Of a stretch of 10,574 bases of DNA, positions 6,746-10,574 are shown in pieces. The DNA comes from CAXBPY01 sp003455275 (GTDB lineage: Bacteria; Bacteroidota; Bacteroidia; Chitinophagales; UBA10324): positions 1 through 10,574 of the forward strand of contig CAXBPY010000083.1 of the NCBI GenBank assembly GCA_963977675.1. Direction: 5' to 3'. Made by a program: the position numbers and the translations under genes. How positions within the stretch are numbered: the first letter of the stretch is position 1; every line of letters begins with the position of its first letter. The notes under the pieces were generated by a model. That model was not told the DNA's origin. It worked only from the letters and a program-made list of their open reading frames with translations, and searched no databases.

Positions 6746-6794
6746 TTCATAATTCACTACTCACCATTCATCCCTCCTCCTTCATCCCTCCTCT
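6746..6794. repeat. Second degenerate heptamer array, TTCATCC/CTCCTCY type
   Basis: Seven consecutive 7-base units fill 6746-6794. The last four form an alternating pair (TTCATCC then CTCCTCY, twice), giving a 14-base tandem duplication at 6767-6780 and 6781-6794. The array runs 2 bases into the ZIP stop codon. Confidence 0.75.
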
Positions 6795-7503
6795 ACAGCG
6801 TCAAAAATGAAAGTGCGGCACCAAAAATAATTGCCAGTATTTTTTTCCAGGTGAAAGCATGCCGTCCGCTTTCTGATTCAAAAAGAATGGTAGTGCTTAC
6901 ATGAAGCAAGGAACCGGCCACCACCGCAAGCAGCATTGGATAATAATTCAGATCATGTTGCTGAATCCAGGATGAGAGCAATGTACCTGCCGGAGCAATA
7001 AGTGCAAAAAGCAGAACAATCATTAAAACTGAATTTTTTTTGAAACCTGAAAATAAAAACATACTCGCCAGCGCAAATCCTTCGGGAATTTTATGCAGGC
7101 TGATGCCATAGAGCAATGAAGTGTGTTCATGCTCGCCACTATGCGGCGCCACAACCGGAATTCCATCAAAGAAAGAGTGAACACTGAGCCCGATAAAAAG
7201 CGATAGCAGAAACCCTGAACTTTCCTTATGTGTATGAAAATGCCCGTGCTCAATTCCATGAGTAGTTTGTTCCAGAAAAACCTGAATAAAAAAACCGATG
7301 AGCATGAACACTCCGGCTTTCACTCCCTCCTTCTGAAAAATTTCAGGAAGCAAATGCATCAGCATAACGCTGAATAAAAATGACCCGCTAAAAGTGAGCA
7401 CAAGTTTGTATTGATCTTCATTGCCCTGCTTCATCCATAGCGCAACCAGTGCGCCTAAAACAGGTGCCGCAAACAGCAGAAATATTTCAAACAAGTGATT
7501 CAA
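6793..7503 (-). CDS. ZIP family divalent metal transporter
   Basis: From the TTG at 7503-7501 this is a 236-residue, roughly eight-helix membrane protein, likely importing Zn2+ or another divalent metal across the inner membrane. ZIP signatures are visible: MHLLPE in helix 2 (49-54), VHSFFDG in helix 4 (H109, D113) and HKIPEG in helix 5 (H137, E141). The helix 3-4 loop is His-rich (HGIEHGHFHTH, 82-92), and a second His/Glu loop (HSGEHEH, 121-127) follows helix 4. The usual Asn after the helix 4 His is Ser here. Start: the frame is open upstream to an ATG at 7578, but that would overlap the PAP2 gene by 79 bases and add a polar tail. The TTG shares the TTGA overlap with the PAP2 stop and places helix 1 at the N-terminus. 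Third gene of a tightly coupled trio. Confidence 0.88.
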   Translation of the reverse strand: MNHLFEIFLLFAAPVLGALVALWMKQGNEDQYKLVLTFSGSFLFSVMLMHLLPEIFQKEGVKAGVFMLIGFFIQVFLEQTTHGIEHGHFHTHKESSGFLLSLFIGLSVHSFFDGIPVVAPHSGEHEHTSLLYGISLHKIPEGFALASMFLFSGFKKNSVLMIVLLFALIAPAGTLLSSWIQQHDLNYYPMLLAVVAGSLLHVSTTILFESESGRHAFTWKKILAIIFGAALSFLTL

Positions 7504-8066
7504 TTTGTCTTCGTCAATCGCTTTTTTAAATACCGATAAAGTAAAACGGAGGGTATGGTTCCAACTATGCCGCCACAAATAACATCAGCAGGATAGTGAT
7601 AACCAACATACACCTGCGCATAACACACAAGAGCTGCCCAAGCAAGCAACACAAATAACAACCACTTTATCCGTGAATAAAAAAGTAAACCGATAAAAAC
7701 TGCAAGCGCGAAATGATTGGCAGCATGAGAGGAAACAAAACCAAATCCGCTCCCGCAGTCAATCACATGATTCATGTAAGCACTTAATTCAGAATTCTGG
7801 CATGGGCGCAGCCGATGAAAAATAGGTTTGAATACACTACTGCTTAGCTGATCGGTAATTGTAATAAGGAGAGTAACTGCAAAAATTATTATCCAGCTCT
7901 TTTTTTTGAAATGATAAAAAATCAGAATCAGGAAAACGATATATAATGGAGTCCAGAAATACTTATCCCGGACAAATGGCATGATAAAATTGAAAAAAGA
8001 ATTTTCACCATCATGGTGAATGAGAATAAAAATCTTTTTATCTAGCTCCTTTAAATAATTGATCAT
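7500..8066 (-). CDS. PAP2 superfamily membrane phosphatase
   Basis: This 188-residue membrane protein has about five to six helices and the PAP2 acid-phosphatase core, which removes phosphate from lipid phosphates or diphosphates (for example undecaprenyl diphosphate, phosphatidate or lipid A) at the inner membrane. Motif 1 is K80-x6-R87-P88. Motif 2 is SSH at 112-114 (family usual PSGH) in a GFVSSHAANH context. Motif 3 is QVYVGYHYPAD with H157 and D161, but Q151 stands where the family usually has Arg. Both catalytic histidines are kept. The ATG overlaps the methyltransferase stop (ATGA, 8063-8066), and its own stop overlaps the ZIP start (TTGA), which points to translational coupling. Undecaprenyl-diphosphate recycling or lipid A dephosphorylation are the likeliest roles, and the sequence does not decide between them. 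Confidence 0.9.
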   Translation of the reverse strand: MINYLKELDKKIFILIHHDGENSFFNFIMPFVRDKYFWTPLYIVFLILIFYHFKKKSWIIIFAVTLLITITDQLSSSVFKPIFHRLRPCQNSELSAYMNHVIDCGSGFGFVSSHAANHFALAVFIGLLFYSRIKWLLFVLLAWAALVCYAQVYVGYHYPADVICGGIVGTIPSVLLYRYLKKRLTKTN

Positions 8067-8791
8067 CCGTTTTTTCTTGCTATAAGAATAAGGCGTTCAG
8101 AATTTTCACTGAAGGGTTCAAGAGAATAGTTACCGAAAATTTTTTCAATCCTGAATCCTGAAGAAGTCAGCATCTGTTCAAAATCCTTTAGTTCCAGTAA
8201 TTGCACCCGCTCTTCAAATTGAAATCTCTTTCCACCATCGTTTACTTCTATTTTTTTTACCACATGATTGCTTTCAATTTTTCTTTCAATCAAAAATTCT
8301 ACATCCTCCACCCTCCGGGAATCATCGTTCTTCAGGTTATTGCAGACAGAATTTTTATTAAAAAAATCTATTACCAGTATTCCATTCGGTTTCAGTGCAA
8401 TTGAAAATGCCTGCAAAGTTTTTTCATTCTCTCCGGCAGAAGTGAAATAACCAAAACTGGTAAAGAGATTCAACACCGCATTAAAATAATTCTCTGCAAT
8501 AGGGAATCTCATATCATGAACTACGAAATGAAGATTTGATTTTGCATTGGTTGTTGCTTCTTCAATATTTCTTTCGGACAGGTCGGCAGCTGTAACATTA
8601 TAACCCATATCCGCCAAGACTCTGGCATGACGGCCATTTCCGCAAGGCATATCAAGAATGCGTGAGTCTTTATCAAGAGACATAACTTTTAATAAAACCT
8701 TAATAAAATTTTCGGCTTCCGATTCATCGCGGTGCCTGTAAAGCAAACGATAGTAAGGCGAATTGAACCAGTTTTGAAACCACTCCTTCAT
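8063..8791 (-). CDS. Class I SAM-dependent methyltransferase
   Basis: This 242-residue protein has an N-terminal segment typical of a Bacteroidota group (WFNSPYYRLLYRHRDE, 8-23), then a Rossmann-type methyltransferase core. Motif I is ILDMPCGNGRHARVLA (45-60). D70 in TAADLS is the acidic ribose contact. VVHDMRFP is motif III-like, and FNAVLNLFTSFGYF is the post-motif region. LKPNGILVIDFF marks the next core strand. The substrate is not evident: the fold matches the Methyltransf_25/UbiE-like class acting on small molecules, lipids or proteins. ATG start at 8791. It is the first gene of the minus-strand block and shares a 119-base divergent region with the Sua5 gene. A TACATTTA box at 8805-8798 could be its -7 element but would imply an almost leaderless message. 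Coupled by ATGA to the PAP2 gene. Confidence 0.88.
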   Translation of the reverse strand: MKEWFQNWFNSPYYRLLYRHRDESEAENFIKVLLKVMSLDKDSRILDMPCGNGRHARVLADMGYNVTAADLSERNIEEATTNAKSNLHFVVHDMRFPIAENYFNAVLNLFTSFGYFTSAGENEKTLQAFSIALKPNGILVIDFFNKNSVCNNLKNDDSRRVEDVEFLIERKIESNHVVKKIEVNDGGKRFQFEERVQLLELKDFEQMLTSSGFRIEKIFGNYSLEPFSENSERLILIARKNG

Positions 8792-8884
8792 TCGTGGTAA
8801 ATGTAAGCGGAAGATTTTTTAATTAACCAAGCTGAAAAAAAGTGATTGCAATTTTTTGGTCATATTAAATTCAGTTGCAAGAAA

Positions 8885-8914
8885 ATGAAAGTTGAATTGT
8901 TTTCTTCGCGGTGA
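8885..8914 (+). other. Nine-codon upstream reading frame overlapping the Sua5 start
   Basis: An ATG at 8885, preceded by a purine-rich GCAAGAAA, opens nine codons (MKVELFSSR) ending in TGA at 8912-8914, which overlaps the ATG of the next gene by one base (TGATG). Its first nine bases, ATGAAAGTT, are repeated exactly at 8914-8922. It may be a coupled leader or chance. Confidence 0.2.
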
Positions 8915-9885
8915 TGAAAGTTTCAGTAGCAGAAGCAAAAAGAATTTTATCGCATGGAGGAGTAATTGCCATTCCAACTGAAACAGTTTATGGACTCGCC
9001 GCAGATGCCACAAATCCTAAAGCAGTTGAAAAAATTTTCAGAATAAAAAACCGCCCTTCAGATAATCCATTGATCTGTCATTTTTATTCTTTTAATGATG
9101 CAAAAAAATATCTTGCTCCTTTTCCCGTGTACCTGCATAAGCTTACCGAACAACTTTCGCCCGGCCCGGTTAGTTACATGCTCAAACTTCAGCTTCCATC
9201 TTCCTTAACTGTTGCTACCAGAGGAAGAGAAGAAGTAATTATCCGAATACCAAAACACGACTTATTGCTTCAGTTGTTGCGCGAGATTCCTTTTCCACTT
9301 GCAGCTCCCAGCGCAAATACCAGCGGGAAATTCAGTTCAACCAATGCTCAAATGATAGAGAGCGATCTTGGTGATAAGATTGATGGTGTGCTTGACGGAG
9401 GAAATTCTGCAATAGGATTGGAATCAACTATTCTGGATTGCAGAGAAAAGAATTGTATTCGTATCCTTCGACCGGGCGCGGTAGGAAAAGATGATATAGA
9501 ATGGATCCTGAGAAATGAGGCTGTTACTGTTGAGGAGAATTCCGCTATTTCAATTACAACTCCAGGAAGCAAATACAAACACTATTCTCCCAGAACTCCG
9601 CTCACTGAAGTTTTTTCATTATCAGAAATTCCATCTGATAAAAAAAATATTGCGGTGTTAGGCGTAAGCGAGCAGTTGGAAAAAAATTTTTATAAGGAGA
9701 ATATGAAACTGATTTCGCTGGGTTCAGAAAGAAACCTTCAGGGAATTGCTTCAACCCTTTATCAAAAACTATTTGAGCTAGATGCATTGAATTTTGATGA
9801 AGCATATTTCATTCATCACGATTGGGGAGAAAGCGCTATGGGCAAGGCTCTCAATAATAGAATCAGCCATTTTCTGATGAAATGA
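8914..9885 (+). CDS. tsaC: L-threonylcarbamoyladenylate synthase (Sua5/YwlC type)
   Basis: This enzyme makes threonylcarbamoyl-AMP from threonine, bicarbonate and ATP, the first step of the universal t6A modification at position 37 of ANN-decoding tRNAs; it is cytoplasmic. At ~323 residues it is the long, two-domain Sua5 form, not the short TsaC. The YrdC domain spans ~5-200 with GGVIAIPTETVYGLAADA, the IKNRPSDNPL motif (K45, R47, S49), SPGPVSYML, APSANTSGK and GLESTILD, then ILRPGAV. The linker TPGSKYKHYSP (~216-226) matches the flexible loop that closes the active site in Sua5, followed by the C-terminal Sua5 domain ending near HFLMK. Start: GTG 8911 and ATG 8914 are adjacent; I chose ATG. 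The spacing to a ribosome-binding site is poor, since the best purine run lies before the nine-codon upstream frame. Stand-alone gene with its own terminator. Confidence 0.95.
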   Translation: MKVSVAEAKRILSHGGVIAIPTETVYGLAADATNPKAVEKIFRIKNRPSDNPLICHFYSFNDAKKYLAPFPVYLHKLTEQLSPGPVSYMLKLQLPSSLTVATRGREEVIIRIPKHDLLLQLLREIPFPLAAPSANTSGKFSSTNAQMIESDLGDKIDGVLDGGNSAIGLESTILDCREKNCIRILRPGAVGKDDIEWILRNEAVTVEENSAISITTPGSKYKHYSPRTPLTEVFSLSEIPSDKKNIAVLGVSEQLEKNFYKENMKLISLGSERNLQGIASTLYQKLFELDALNFDEAYFIHHDWGESAMGKALNNRISHFLMK

Positions 9886-9887
9886 TT

Positions 9888-9913
9888 TGGATGCATTCAC
9901 ATCCACTTTTTTT
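9888..9913 (+). terminator. Intrinsic terminator of the Sua5 gene
   Basis: A six-pair stem TGGATG (9888-9893)/CATCCA (9900-9905) with a 6-base loop is followed, after one C, by seven T (9907-9913). It starts 2 bases after the TGA stop. This is the clearest rho-independent terminator in the window. Confidence 0.8.
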
Positions 9914-10065
9914 AAAGTTTATCAGATAGTATTGATCTATCCACTTTTCATTTGATCATTTCAAATACTACAAACTGAATGTCTGTTTGTTCAAAAGACA
10001 AATATGAAATTATTCAGTGCAGGATTGGATTCTTATTATTTTTCGATCAAACAAATTTCAATACC

Positions 10066-10574
10066 ATGAAAAAAATTTTTCTGATAGTCATTCTTTTTAT
10101 TTCATGCCTGAATGCATTTGCACAAAATAAAATTACCGGAACTGTTACCGACGCTGGTGGTTCTCCGTTGATTGGTGTAACTGTTTTTGAAAAAGGAACT
10201 AACAACGGTGTATTTACTGACGACAACGGAAATTATTCCATCAGCACCGGCACAGATGCTATGTTAATTTTTTCTTACATCGGTTATGTGCCGCAGGAAA
10301 TTTCTGTTAGCGGTAAAACAAAAATTGATGTGACCATGAAAGATGCAACACTGGAGCTTACCGGAGTGGTAGTGGTTGGCAGTCGCAGTTTGAACAGAAG
10401 CGTAACAGAATCACCCGTACCAATAGACATCATTGATTTGAAAGCACTGAGCAACGAACAAGGTCAACTCGACATCAATCAATTGCTTGCAGCGTTGGCA
10501 CCTTCATTCAATGCAAACCGCCAGAGCGGTGCTGATGGTGCAGATCATGTGGACCCTGCAACACTTCGTGGTTT
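10066..10574 (+). CDS. TonB-dependent receptor, N-terminal part (runs off the right edge)
   Basis: Translated from the ATG at 10066, 169 codons are present without a stop. A signal peptide (MKKIFLIVILFISCLNAFA|Q20) is followed by a CarboxypepD_reg-like domain (~22-95: KITGTVTDAGGSPLIGVTV, FTDDNGNYSIS, IFSYIGYVPQEI). A linker TLELTGVVVVGSR follows, then the start of a plug domain (SPVPIDIIDLKAL, LDINQLLAALAPSFNA, HVDPATLRG). This is the standard N-terminus of Bacteroidota TonB-dependent outer-membrane transporters. The plug style (ESPVPIDIID...LRG) resembles siderophore/vitamin-type receptors more than SusC, but the substrate cannot be read here and no SusD partner can be seen. Start choice is clear from the signal peptide. 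The 152-base upstream region after the Sua5 terminator holds only an imperfect -7 box (TATTTTTC, 10037-10044) with no good -33 partner. Confidence 0.93.
   Translation, partial: MKKIFLIVILFISCLNAFAQNKITGTVTDAGGSPLIGVTVFEKGTNNGVFTDDNGNYSISTGTDAMLIFSYIGYVPQEISVSGKTKIDVTMKDATLELTGVVVVGSRSLNRSVTESPVPIDIIDLKALSNEQGQLDINQLLAALAPSFNANRQSGADGADHVDPATLRG

Noticed and set aside
7504..7578. 25-residue N-terminal extension of the ZIP transporter from the ATG at 7578
   Set aside because: It would overlap PAP2 codons for 79 bases with a polar sequence. The TTGA junction and the position of helix 1 favour the TTG at 7503.
8846..8873. Possible Sua5 promoter TTG-N17-TAAATTCA
   Set aside because: The -7 box lacks the conserved TTTG end and the spacing is short, so the match is not distinct from background AT-rich DNA.
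8819..9013. 64-codon minus-strand open frame between the methyltransferase and Sua5 genes
   Set aside because: It overlaps the start of the Sua5 gene antisense, and its Leu/His/Phe-rich reading has no family resemblance.

Overview
The window looks like a piece of a Bacteroidota chromosome, most likely an environmental Chitinophagia/Sphingobacteriia/Cytophagia-type lineage. The evidence is internal. Three genes end in C-terminal domains of the type IX secretion system (T9SS) sorting family. Signal peptides are cleaved before Gln (…A|Q or …S|Q). One regulatory region carries a clear Bacteroidota promoter (TTTG-N18-TAGATTTG). Start sites lack strong Shine-Dalgarno sequences, base composition is AT-rich, and a CarboxypepD_reg/TonB-dependent receptor begins at the right edge. 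No tRNA, rRNA, CRISPR array, insertion sequence or phage gene was seen.

Layout. Left part (1-2237): the 3' end of a T9SS-exported protein (+), a 295-base gap that may contain a decayed or dispersed element, a small T9SS cargo of unknown function (+), and a convergent outer-membrane beta-barrel-like protein (-). The beta-barrel gene has the best promoter in the window, with a palindrome filling its spacer. Middle (2403-5725): a secreted M28 zinc peptidase of the carboxypeptidase Q type (+), whose signal-peptide codons contain a heptanucleotide tandem repeat, faces a large T9SS-exported right-handed beta-helix protein (-) with an intrinsic terminator.

Right-middle (5897-8791): a block of five minus-strand genes counting the beta-helix gene. 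Transcription order is SAM methyltransferase, PAP2 phosphatase, ZIP metal transporter, enoyl-CoA hydratase, beta-helix protein. The first three are joined by 4-base ATGA and TTGA stop/start overlaps, so the ZIP transporter most likely starts at TTG. The gap between the ZIP and enoyl-CoA hydratase genes consists almost entirely of two degenerate heptamer arrays. Right end: Sua5/TsaC-type threonylcarbamoyl-AMP synthase (+), a good intrinsic terminator, then the start of a TonB-dependent receptor (+, cut by the window edge).

Most genes are ordinary for the phylum: surface and secreted proteins mixed with housekeeping enzymes. I did not find a convincing new multi-gene system. The most unusual signals are the 7-base-period repeats at three places, one inside an open reading frame where a slip would shift the frame; the translationally coupled methyltransferase/PAP2/ZIP trio; and the palindrome embedded in the beta-barrel promoter.
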